This document shows, piece by piece, positions 50,061 to 57,572 of a DNA stretch of 64,000 bases. How positions within the stretch are numbered: position 1 is the first letter of the stretch; each line of letters begins with the position of its first letter. A program made the position numbers and the translations under genes. Under the pieces are notes generated by a model. It ran no database searches. It had not been told where the DNA came from and saw nothing but the letters and a program-made list of their open reading frames with translations. The stretch spans positions 62,001-126,000 of the forward strand of contig JAFODS010000046.1 of assembly GCA_017380575.1 (NCBI GenBank), read 5' to 3'. This DNA is from Clostridia bacterium. Its GTDB lineage: Bacteria; Bacillota; Clostridia; Oscillospirales; Acutalibacteraceae.

Positions 50061-51182
50061 TTATTTGATGCTGTCCATTTCAACCTGAAGTTTTGCAAGG
50101 TCTTCACGGATGCTGATTTTCTGCGGACATTTTGTTTCACAAGCACCGCATTCAATGCAGTTGTGAGCTTTTTCTTCATCCTTTAAGTTTGCCCAACGGT
50201 TTTTGGCATCTTCTGCATTTCCGTAAACTGCATACTTGTTCCAACGGTCAAAGTTTGCGGGGATGTTTACGCCTGCAGGGCAAGGCATACAGTAACGGCA
50301 GTCTGTGCAGCCGTTTCTCATTCTGCTGTTGAGGGTATCTGCAACGTCTTTAACAAGAGCTTTTTCTTCCTCATCAAGAGGCTTGAATTCTCCGAATGTT
50401 TTAAGGTTGTCCTCAACCTGCTCCATTGTGCTCATACCGCTGAGGATAACTTTAACGCCTTCAAGTGTACCGCACCAGCGCATTGCCCATGAAGCTGTTG
50501 TTGCATCTGCATCCTTAGCCTTGAACTTTGCCTCAACCTCATCGGGAAGCTTTGCAAGTGTACCACCCTTGACAGGTTCCATAACGATAATCGGCACACC
50601 AAGCTTGTTGCAAAGCTCAACTCCTCGTAAACCTGCCTGCTCGCGGATGTCGATGTAATTGAGCTGAAGCTGGACAAAATCCCATTTTCTGTATGAAATA
50701 ATTTCTTCAAAAGCTTCATATTCATCGTGGAAAGAAAAACCGAAGTAACGGATTTTGCCTTCTTTTTTAAGATTATCGCAGTAATCAAGAATACCAAGCT
50801 CAAGAATAGTCTTCCATTTTTCCATATCAACAGCGTGAAGAAGGTAGAAGTCAACGTAATCAACGCCAAGTCTTTCGAGCTGTTCGTTAAAAATTCTTTC
50901 TACGTCTGCAATGCTGTCGAGCTTCCAGATGGGAAGCTTTGTTGCAAGATAAAATGACTCTCTGTCATATTTTTTAAGTGCTCTGCCGACGAACGGCTCG
51001 CTTTCACCGTCGTGGTACGGATAAGCGGTGTCGTAATAATTAACGCCTGCTTCCATAGCACGGTCAAGCAAACGCTCAGATTCAATTTCATCAATTTTTC
51101 CGTCTTTCATCGGGAAACGCATACAACCGTAGCCGAGAACCGAAGCCTCTGCACCAAGGTTTTCAAATTTTCTTTTCTGCAT
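50061..51182 (-). CDS. Aldo/keto reductase with C-terminal 2[4Fe-4S] ferredoxin domain
   Basis: A 373-residue fusion. The N-terminal barrel carries the AKR tetrad region (YDTAYPYHDGES, FYLATKLP, DFYLLHA). The last 90 residues bind two clusters via CTDCRYCMPCP and CIECGACETKCP. Such proteins are common in anaerobes and probably couple carbonyl reduction to ferredoxin. Substrate unknown. Ribosome site AAGGAGG. Its promoter shares a palindrome with the divergent gene at 51320. Confidence 0.9.
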   Translation of the reverse strand: MQKRKFENLGAEASVLGYGCMRFPMKDGKIDEIESERLLDRAMEAGVNYYDTAYPYHDGESEPFVGRALKKYDRESFYLATKLPIWKLDSIADVERIFNEQLERLGVDYVDFYLLHAVDMEKWKTILELGILDYCDNLKKEGKIRYFGFSFHDEYEAFEEIISYRKWDFVQLQLNYIDIREQAGLRGVELCNKLGVPIIVMEPVKGGTLAKLPDEVEAKFKAKDADATTASWAMRWCGTLEGVKVILSGMSTMEQVEDNLKTFGEFKPLDEEEKALVKDVADTLNSRMRNGCTDCRYCMPCPAGVNIPANFDRWNKYAVYGNAEDAKNRWANLKDEEKAHNCIECGACETKCPQKISIREDLAKLQVEMDSIK

Positions 51183-51221
51183 AAAACTGACCTCCTTGAA
51201 AATAAAGAAAATAACAATGTA

Positions 51222-51250
51222 ATTTTATCATACAGAAAATTAGATTTCAA
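51222..51250 (-). promoter_or_regulatory. Promoter of the aldo/keto reductase-tautomerase unit
   Basis: Minus strand TTGAAA (51250-51245), 17 bp, TAAAAT (51227-51222). Its -35 is one arm of the palindrome 51244-51265. Confidence 0.6.
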
Positions 51251-51265
51251 TATTTATATTGAAAT
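51244..51265. promoter_or_regulatory. Palindrome holding both divergent -35 boxes
   Basis: Ten-bp perfect arms with a 2-bp centre. Each arm contains the TTGAAA -35 of one of the two diverging promoters, so a dimeric regulator bound here would affect both. Confidence 0.55.
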
Positions 51266-51287
51266 TCAGTAATTAATATGGTATTAT
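51259..51287 (+). promoter_or_regulatory. Promoter of the gene at 51320
   Basis: TTGAAA (51259-51264), 17 bp, TATTAT (51282-51287). Confidence 0.65.
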
Positions 51288-51319
51288 ACCTTAAACGTAT
51301 TTTAAAAGGAGGGATAGCG

Positions 51320-51661
51320 ATGAGTGAGCAGGCAAAGAACGAGAAAAAAGAAAAGCTTCCGAAACCGTTTGAAAAGTTCATTTGGCTTCTGATTTCCTGT
51401 GTAATCGCTGTCGGTGGCTTCTTTTTAAGGACAGGCGATTTTGAAGCACCTCTTTGGTTAAGTATCATCTGTGCTTTGGCTCTTCTTTCTACAATAATTA
51501 TTGCTGCACAGAAAGCAAGTGCAGAGCGTGCTGCAGCTGCAGACGATAAAGAGAAAAAACTTAAGTATATGATGAAAACTGCAGTGTATTATTTTTACAT
51601 ACTTGTCGCCGTTGTTTTTGTTTTTATGTCAATCTGGATTGTAGGAATCCTTACAATATAA
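51320..51661 (+). CDS. Small membrane protein with three helices, function unknown
   Basis: A 113-residue protein: a lysine-rich N-terminus (about 1-18), hydrophobic segments at about 20-37, 43-63 and 87-112, and a charged loop rich in Ala, Glu and Lys between the second and third. No family recognised. AAGGAGGG sets the ATG at 51320; an in-frame ATG at 51278 lies within the promoter. Monocistronic, between a promoter and a strong terminator. Confidence 0.72.
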   Translation: MSEQAKNEKKEKLPKPFEKFIWLLISCVIAVGGFFLRTGDFEAPLWLSIICALALLSTIIIAAQKASAERAAAADDKEKKLKYMMKTAVYYFYILVAVVFVFMSIWIVGILTI

Positions 51662-51663
51662 CA

Positions 51664-51698
51664 GAACACCACGTCTTGTGACGTGGTGTTAATTTTTT
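51664..51698 (+). terminator. Terminator after the gene at 51320
   Basis: An 11-bp perfect stem (51665-51675 with 51680-51690), four-base loop, six T. It also stands just past the end of the convergent lexA. Confidence 0.88.
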
Positions 51699-51704
51699 AT
51701 GGGA

Positions 51705-52292
51705 TTAATAATATCTCATTACAGCGACAACCTTACCGAGGATTGAACAGTCGTCAACAATAATCGGTTCGTAAGTGTCGTTTTCAGGCTGAAGACGGTA
51801 ATATCCGTTTTCTTTGTAGAATGTCTTACACGTTGCTTCGTCATCAACCATAGCGATAACGATTTCTCCGTTTCTTGCAAACGGAGTTTTTTCTGCAATA
51901 ACAAGGTCACCGTCAAGGATACCTGCCTGAATCATACTTTCACCGCGTATGTGAAGAGCGAAAAGAGGCTTGTCCCTTGAAACTGTTCCTGTGTAGGGGA
52001 AATAACCCTCAATCTGCTCAACGGCAAGAATCGGTGCACCTGCGGTTACTGTACCGAGAATCGGCACCTGAGTAACGTTATCCGCCTGACCCATAATTCG
52101 GATTGAACGCTTAAGAAGCGGGTCGCGCTGAATGTAGCCGGCAGCCTCAAGAGCGTCGAGATTTGACTGTACGGACGAGGTTGAACGAAGGCCGACTGCT
52201 GCACCTATTTCACGAACTGAAGGCGGAACACCGTCAGTACTTCTTTCAACAAGAAATTCATATATTTTTCGTTGGGTATCATTAATCTGCAT
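51705..52292 (-). CDS. lexA: SOS repressor LexA
   Basis: A 195-residue repressor-protease. The N-terminal winged helix (QRKIYEFL, PSVREIGAAVGLRSTSSV) binds DNA. The Ala-Gly cleavage site is in TVTAGAP, the nucleophile Ser in GESM and the catalytic Lys in EATCKTFY. The ATG at 52292 follows GAAGGGA; further in-frame upstream codons would overlap the promoter. Its promoter carries a LexA-box palindrome, indicating autoregulation. RecA-stimulated self-cleavage would release the SOS genes. Confidence 0.95.
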   Translation of the reverse strand: MQINDTQRKIYEFLVERSTDGVPPSVREIGAAVGLRSTSSVQSNLDALEAAGYIQRDPLLKRSIRIMGQADNVTQVPILGTVTAGAPILAVEQIEGYFPYTGTVSRDKPLFALHIRGESMIQAGILDGDLVIAEKTPFARNGEIVIAMVDDEATCKTFYKENGYYRLQPENDTYEPIIVDDCSILGKVVAVMRYY

Positions 52293-52326
52293 ACTGAAAT
52301 CCCTTCTTTGCACTATTGTTGAGGAC

Positions 52327-52355
52327 ATTATATCACACATTTTCAGAAAAAGCAA
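52327..52355 (-). promoter_or_regulatory. lexA promoter
   Basis: Minus strand TTGCTT (52355-52350), 17 bp, TATAAT (52332-52327). The weak -35 overlaps the LexA box. Confidence 0.6.
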
Positions 52356-52368
52356 ACATTTGTTTGCT
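52351..52368. promoter_or_regulatory. LexA box
   Basis: An 18-bp palindrome, 8-bp arms around TT, containing AAAC-N4-GTTT, close to the Gram-positive SOS box GAAC-N4-GTTC. It overlaps the lexA -35 and lies about 80 bp before the divergent GDPD gene. Confidence 0.65.
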
Positions 52369-52447
52369 AAATTATATAAAAATTTTTTCTTTATTTTTTA
52401 TATATTTTGTGCTATAATAATAGAAAAATATGGCATAGGAGAACAAA

Positions 52448-53674
52448 ATGGTTCGTTTTTGGAATAAATTTGTATTATCGATGTTAAGCCTGACATTAGT
52501 TTTCAACATTTTTTCAATTAGTGTCGGAGCTGTATCAAGGGAAGACCTTGATTCGGCAGAAAAAATAATCTGTATTGTACACAGGGGCGATTGGCATTCC
52601 TTCCCTGAAAATTCGGCTGAGGCTGTTAAGGCAGGCTGTGAATATGGTTTTGTTTCTGTTGACGTAAAGCTGACAAAGGACGGCAAGGCTGTTCTTTTGG
52701 CAGACGACACAACGGACAGAATGGTTGTTGACGCGGACGGAAAAACTGTTTCGGGAAATGTTGCTGACAAAACATACGCAGAGCTGACGGCACTTTATCT
52801 TCGTGCTGAAAACGGCTCTGAGGACAAAGCGAAAACCGATTGCCGTGTTTCTGGTCTTGACTCCGCACTCTCTTTTGTAAGCGAAGATTCGCTTCTTATC
52901 CTCAACACAAACTGTGAGAATTTTGAAAAGGTTTATGCCGAGGTAAAGGCTCTCGGAGCAACAGAGAAGGTTGTCTTCCGTTTTCTTTCAGATTCAAATT
53001 CGGATATAATTAAAACAACATCGGTATATGACGATATTACGGTTTTCGGCAATTATCAGGGTAATATAATTTTTCTTGCAACTTCAGCCGTGAAAAAATC
53101 TTTTGAAAACGGCATGAATGTTGTTGAGCTCGGAAGCAAAAACGGAAACGGTGTGCTTTACGATGAATTCCTTATGGATCGCTTTAACGAACAAGGCAGA
53201 GCGATGGCTTCAATGGTAAACGGCAGAAGCGGCAAGCGACCCGACAGCGAACGCGGTTGGGATGACCTTATCAGACTTGGTTATTCCGTAATCGAAACCG
53301 ATTATCCCGAGCAGTTCAACGAATACCTTGAACAAATTGAAGACGAAGAAAAACAGCTCAATTATTATGTTGATTTGTATAAGTCAACCGATCTTCAACC
53401 GTACACAACGGATTCTGAAAAAGCATTTTCAACAGCACTTGACGAAGCAAAAAATCTTCTTTCGGGAAAGGGTTCTCTTTCTGAAATGCAGAATGCACGT
53501 CACGCTTTGCAGTTGGCTTATGATAATCTTACTCTTGGTGAGAAAAAGGCTGTTACACTTAAGTTTGAATTCACTGCAGGACGTCTTATTGCGGTTGTTC
53601 TTTGCGGTGGTGCAATAATTGCGGCACAGGTTTTCTTTTTCAGAAAAAGAGACAAAAACAAGAAGGCTAATTAA
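52448..53674 (+). CDS. Membrane-anchored GDPD-like protein with FIVAR domain, active site eroded
   Basis: A 408-residue surface protein: signal peptide (to about residue 28), glycerophosphodiester phosphodiesterase-like barrel (about 40-295), FIVAR-like helical module (about 310-365), and a C-terminal membrane helix with a basic stop-transfer tail (RKRDKNKK). The first GDPD motif HRGDWHSFPEN is intact (His45, Arg46, Glu54). The ELD-type motif reads SVD (Glu replaced by Ser70) and the second catalytic His of the HD motif is Ala85. Hydrolysis is therefore doubtful; a binding role is possible. AGGAG before the ATG. Followed 22 bp later by the dUTPase fusion. Confidence 0.78.
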   Translation: MVRFWNKFVLSMLSLTLVFNIFSISVGAVSREDLDSAEKIICIVHRGDWHSFPENSAEAVKAGCEYGFVSVDVKLTKDGKAVLLADDTTDRMVVDADGKTVSGNVADKTYAELTALYLRAENGSEDKAKTDCRVSGLDSALSFVSEDSLLILNTNCENFEKVYAEVKALGATEKVVFRFLSDSNSDIIKTTSVYDDITVFGNYQGNIIFLATSAVKKSFENGMNVVELGSKNGNGVLYDEFLMDRFNEQGRAMASMVNGRSGKRPDSERGWDDLIRLGYSVIETDYPEQFNEYLEQIEDEEKQLNYYVDLYKSTDLQPYTTDSEKAFSTALDEAKNLLSGKGSLSEMQNARHALQLAYDNLTLGEKKAVTLKFEFTAGRLIAVVLCGGAIIAAQVFFFRKRDKNKKAN

Positions 53675-53696
53675 TATATTTCTGAGGTGATAGGTT

Positions 53697-55913
53697 ATGG
53701 AAAACAAAAAGAATATCAGCCTCGAAAGGGCTGACTACCCTGAACAGATCGGCGTTTCTTCAAGGGAGATTGCCGAGCTTATAAAAGATTTTAAAGAAAG
53801 CAATATTGAAGTCCACAGCATTATGGTTTTAAGACACGGCAAGGTTGCTTTTGAAACGTGGGCAGACCCATACGCTCCCGATATGCCGCATGCCGCATAT
53901 TCCGTCAGCAAAAGCTTCACTTCTGCCGCTGTCGGCTTTGCTGTCAGCGAAGGACTTCTTTCACTTGACACAAGAGTTATGGATATTTTCCCCGAATACT
54001 GCGAGGGCGAGCCTGACGAAAACCTTCAGATTCTTAACGTGCATCATCTTCTTTCGATGCAGTCGGGTAAAAGCGTAAGCGTTTTTACAGACAAGGGTAA
54101 GAATCAGTGGATTAAGGATTTCTTTGATGCTCCGTGGAAATTCAAGCCGGGCGAGGGATGGGAGTATATAAGCGAAAATCAGTATATGCTTTGTGCAATG
54201 CTCACAAGAGTTACAGGTATGAGCGTTATTGATTATCTTACTCCGCGTTTGTTTGAGCCTCTCGGAATTGATGTTCCTTTCTGGGAAAAGGATGCCGACG
54301 GTATTGAAGCAGGCGGATGGGGACTCTTCCTCAAAACAGAAGATATTGCAAAATTTACGCTCTGCTATCAGCAGAAGGGCGTTTTCAACGGTCAGCAGGT
54401 TATTCCTGCCGATTGGGTGCATAAATCACAGAAAATTCAGGCAGATAATTCTGCTGTCAATAAGACTCCTGACTCACAGTCAGGCTACGGATATTGCTTC
54501 TGGCGTTGTGCAGGTGTTAACGGTTACAGAGCTGACGGTATGTTCTCTCAGTTCGGTATAGTTGCGAAGGATTATGATGCTGCTTTCATTATGACAGCAG
54601 GCGAGGTTAATGAGCAGAAAACACGTGACTGCATCTGGCGTCATTTCCCGAAATGTCTTATTGAAGCTGACGCGGAAGAAACGCTTGAAGAAAGACCTGC
54701 ACTGGCTCCTCTTGACGATGATCTTCCCGCAATGCAGAGAAGTCTTCTTGAAGAATGGCTTCACGGTAAGAAAATGAAGTTCTCAAAGAATATGGTTCTT
54801 TCTGCGGCAGGTTTCCCTGTAAGTATGCTTCCGATTCCGATTGTTTATATGTCTGCTGACAAAGCGGGCGGAATTACGGACGTTGTTTTTGAGTTTTATG
54901 AGGATACCTGCACAATGAGTTGGGCAGAGGGTGACGAGAAAAACACAATCGTCTGCGGTATGGACGGTAAACCTCGCCGCAGTCCGATAACTCTTGCGAA
55001 GATGCCGTTTACGGCAAACTCAACTGCAGCGTGGACAACGCAGAATGAGCTTACAATCCATATGCGACCGATTGAGGCTGTCTGCCAGCGTATAATTAAA
55101 TTTACTTTTGACGATGACGAAGTTTCGTTCAGCCCGTCAAGCAAACCTCCGATAACGGCAATTGCAGATTATCTTAAGCATGATATGGATCATTTCCTGC
55201 CTCAGATTGCTCCGATTCAGACTCTTGGTGTTAAAGCTTTTGAACAGGCTCATCACGTGTTGGATGTTACCCACAAGGGTAAGTTTGTTGATGAGGATGC
55301 AGAAAAAGAGAAGGAAAAGAAGAAAGAAAAGGACAAAGAAAAAGAGAGAGATAAAGAAAAGAAGAGAGAAAAACGAAGAGAACGTAGAAATAAAAATGCT
55401 AACATCAAACGTGTTGCACAGTTCAGCAAGGTAAGCTTTGAAAACTTCTGCGAATCGTGGGCAGATGACTTCGGCGGTACACCTGAAGAGATCAAAGAAA
55501 TTTATGACGGAATCAACCTTCCGCGAAGAGCAACATCAGGCTCCGCAGGATATGATGTTTTCAGCCCTGTTGATTTCACTCTTGAACCCGGTCAGACAAT
55601 AAAAATTCCGACGGGTATCCGTTGTGAAATTGAAGAGGGTTGGGTTTTGAAAATTTATCCCAGAAGCGGTCTTGGATTTAAATTCCGTCTTCAGCTTAAC
55701 AACACCGTCGGCATAATCGACAGCGATTATTTCTACTCGGACAATGAGGGTCATATCTTCATTAAAATAACAAATGACTCCAACGAGGGGAAAACTGTTG
55801 AAGTCAAAGCGGGTCAGGGATTTGCACAGGGTATTTTCATTGAATACGGAATCACGTTTGATGATGACGTAACCGATGTCCGCAACGGCGGATTCGGAAG
55901 CACAACAAAGTAA
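53697..55913 (+). CDS. Serine hydrolase (class C beta-lactamase fold) fused to dUTPase
   Basis: A 738-residue two-enzyme protein. Residues 1-340 are a beta-lactamase/transpeptidase-like hydrolase with SxxK at Ser69-Lys72 (SVSK), LLSMQSG and a YISENQY segment. About 350-530 form a beta-rich C-domain. A lysine/glutamate run of some 40 residues (about 532-572) leads to a complete dUTPase (576-738) with all five motifs: SGSAGYD, YPRSGLG, GIIDSDY, GFAQG and NGGFGSTTK. dUTPase hydrolyses dUTP to dUMP, keeping uracil out of DNA. No signal peptide, so both halves should be cytoplasmic, unexpected for a wall-type hydrolase. GAGGTGAT precedes the ATG. Confidence 0.88.
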   Translation: MENKKNISLERADYPEQIGVSSREIAELIKDFKESNIEVHSIMVLRHGKVAFETWADPYAPDMPHAAYSVSKSFTSAAVGFAVSEGLLSLDTRVMDIFPEYCEGEPDENLQILNVHHLLSMQSGKSVSVFTDKGKNQWIKDFFDAPWKFKPGEGWEYISENQYMLCAMLTRVTGMSVIDYLTPRLFEPLGIDVPFWEKDADGIEAGGWGLFLKTEDIAKFTLCYQQKGVFNGQQVIPADWVHKSQKIQADNSAVNKTPDSQSGYGYCFWRCAGVNGYRADGMFSQFGIVAKDYDAAFIMTAGEVNEQKTRDCIWRHFPKCLIEADAEETLEERPALAPLDDDLPAMQRSLLEEWLHGKKMKFSKNMVLSAAGFPVSMLPIPIVYMSADKAGGITDVVFEFYEDTCTMSWAEGDEKNTIVCGMDGKPRRSPITLAKMPFTANSTAAWTTQNELTIHMRPIEAVCQRIIKFTFDDDEVSFSPSSKPPITAIADYLKHDMDHFLPQIAPIQTLGVKAFEQAHHVLDVTHKGKFVDEDAEKEKEKKKEKDKEKERDKEKKREKRRERRNKNANIKRVAQFSKVSFENFCESWADDFGGTPEEIKEIYDGINLPRRATSGSAGYDVFSPVDFTLEPGQTIKIPTGIRCEIEEGWVLKIYPRSGLGFKFRLQLNNTVGIIDSDYFYSDNEGHIFIKITNDSNEGKTVEVKAGQGFAQGIFIEYGITFDDDVTDVRNGGFGSTTK

Positions 55914-55952
55914 AGGGAATCAGAGAAAAATAAAAATGAGGAGGAATGCGGA

Positions 55953-56690
55953 ATGTCAGTACCGTATATTATAGGATTTGTCGCTTTATTTGTGGCGCAA
56001 ATAGTTTCAAGCAGTATTTTTCTGAAGGTTGAAGTTCCGAAACCAAGCAAAAAATCATTGGCAATGAAGGCTACCTGTTCAACGATTTTTGTGTTGACAG
56101 CAATTCTTTCGATGTTTTGTGCAAACAATTTTACAGGCTATGCGTGGCTTGTTCTGCTCGGCTTGTGTATTTCGTGGGTAGGCGATTTCGTTCTTCATTA
56201 CAACACGAACGAAAACTTCTTCGTTGCGGGAATTATCACTTTCCTTCTGGGTCATATCTGTTACATAATTGCATTTATGAAAGTGCAGAATATGTACTTC
56301 CCGGAAGCTCCGTTTCTCAGCATTGCGGAAGCAGTTCTGTTGATTGGCGGTGTGTGCTTCGGTCAGTGCCGACTGCATATGCTTAAAGCTGATTACGGAA
56401 AAGCTTTTATTCCGTGCACGATTTATATGAACGTAATTATGGTTATGTTCGTTAAAGCGATTACTTTGAGCATACATTTTATGAAGGAAAGCCCGATAGA
56501 AAACGGACTTCTGACAGGAATTATACTTGCAGTCGGAGTTTGTATGTTTGATGTTTCCGATTTCACTCTTGCATTGCTCCGATTCACACCGATGTATTCG
56601 AAAAGTTACTCGATGAGAAAAATTAATGTCTGGACTTACTTCTTTGCACAGATGTGCCTTGGACTTACAATTTTAAATGTTGCAGTATAA
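55953..56690 (+). CDS. YhhN family membrane protein (lysoplasmalogenase-like)
   Basis: A 245-residue protein with about eight membrane helices. The signature is WVGDFVLHY followed by FVAGIITFLLGHICYI and, late in the protein, FDVSDFTLAL. Animal homologues (TMEM86) hydrolyse the vinyl-ether bond of lysoplasmalogens; many anaerobic Clostridia make plasmalogens, so such a role fits but is inferred. AGGAGG precedes the ATG. It lies 39 bp after the fusion gene and ends at a strong terminator. Confidence 0.8.
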   Translation: MSVPYIIGFVALFVAQIVSSSIFLKVEVPKPSKKSLAMKATCSTIFVLTAILSMFCANNFTGYAWLVLLGLCISWVGDFVLHYNTNENFFVAGIITFLLGHICYIIAFMKVQNMYFPEAPFLSIAEAVLLIGGVCFGQCRLHMLKADYGKAFIPCTIYMNVIMVMFVKAITLSIHFMKESPIENGLLTGIILAVGVCMFDVSDFTLALLRFTPMYSKSYSMRKINVWTYFFAQMCLGLTILNVAV

Positions 56691-56694
56691 ATTA

Positions 56695-56727
56695 AAAGAG
56701 GAAGCTGATGCTTCCTCTTTCTTTTTT
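56695..56727. terminator. Bidirectional terminator
   Basis: An 11-bp perfect stem (56695-56705 with 56710-56720), four-base loop, six T; between the YhhN gene and the convergent darA. Confidence 0.88.
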
Positions 56728-56730
56728 GTA

Positions 56731-57057
56731 TTAATATTTATCTACGCCTTCAACGTCTACGGTGAAAACTATCGCACCGCCGATTGTTACCTCAACTCCA
56801 AGATCACCTTCGGAAAGACCGCTGCCGAGAGCTGATGTTGAGGGGACTGAACGCTTTCTTTTTTCAGAATTCTTTTTGATGATTTCCTTTGCCTTCGGAA
56901 CATCCTTGTCCTCAGCACCGATGAGGAAGGTTGTGTTGCCTACCATAAGGAATCCGCCTGTGGTGGAAAGCTTTGTAACGCTGAATCCGTCCTTTGTCAA
57001 TGCAGAAGAAACAACTGCACTGTCTTCGTTATTTACAATAGCAATAAGTAATTTCAT
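56731..57057 (-). CDS. darA: Cyclic-di-AMP receptor DarA (PstA), PII-like
   Basis: A 108-residue protein of the DUF970 family. It begins KLLIAIVNNEDSAVVSSAL and carries the c-di-AMP-binding STTGGFLMVGNTTFLIG stretch, the charged flexible loop and the terminal GAIVFTVDVE strand. DarA trimers bind c-di-AMP; downstream targets are poorly known. It is 16 bp after the DUF1854 gene, suggesting co-transcription with a transporter. Confidence 0.93.
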   Translation of the reverse strand: MKLLIAIVNNEDSAVVSSALTKDGFSVTKLSTTGGFLMVGNTTFLIGAEDKDVPKAKEIIKKNSEKRKRSVPSTSALGSGLSEGDLGVEVTIGGAIVFTVDVEGVDKY

Positions 57058-57073
57058 AGTTTTTACCCTTTCG

Positions 57074-57559
57074 TTAAATCTTCGGAGCTAACATATTGTA
57101 ACTCTTTTTGTCAAGTTTTTTTACATCGGGCACCTCGTAACGGTTATCGTTTGCATCCTTGATAAGTATGCGTCCGTCGTACAAAGGCTTGATTGCGGTA
57201 ATATGATTACGGATTTCAAAAGTACAGATACCCTTGTCCGTTTCAACTGTCCACATCCATATTTTAAATTTTTCACTCATTTTTATAAAACGCTTGATTC
57301 TCGGCATCATATAGTATTCATCAAGACAGCCTAAAGCAACATCGCGCGATTCGGGAATAAGATCGTTCAGGTCACGGATTATACCGATTTCGTTACCCTC
57401 AGAGTCTATAAGTGCGATGTATTGCGTAAGGCCTGTGATAGGAAACATTCTGTGCAGTTCAGCGTTTTCAAACTTTTCACCTGAATAAAACTCTGCATTG
57501 ACAAATATGCGATCAACAGGTGTAAGCTTCAATGAACTTCCTTCAATATAGTTCGGCAT
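57074..57559 (-). CDS. DUF1854 family protein
   Basis: A 161-residue cytoplasmic protein with the DUF1854 core: YIALIDSEGNEIGIIRDLNDL, YMMPRIKRF and a TDKGICTFEIRN strand. The family is usually encoded next to an ABC exporter of the type found here 13 bp upstream, and probably works with it. Its biochemical role is not established. Confidence 0.85.
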   Translation of the reverse strand: MPNYIEGSSLKLTPVDRIFVNAEFYSGEKFENAELHRMFPITGLTQYIALIDSEGNEIGIIRDLNDLIPESRDVALGCLDEYYMMPRIKRFIKMSEKFKIWMWTVETDKGICTFEIRNHITAIKPLYDGRILIKDANDNRYEVPDVKKLDKKSYNMLAPKI

Positions 57560-57572
57560 ATTTTGTCACTCC

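Noticed and set aside
55253..55495. Minus-strand frame rich in Ser/Phe opposite the charged linker
   Set aside because: Low-complexity mirror of the Lys/Glu codons in the fusion gene; no start signals.
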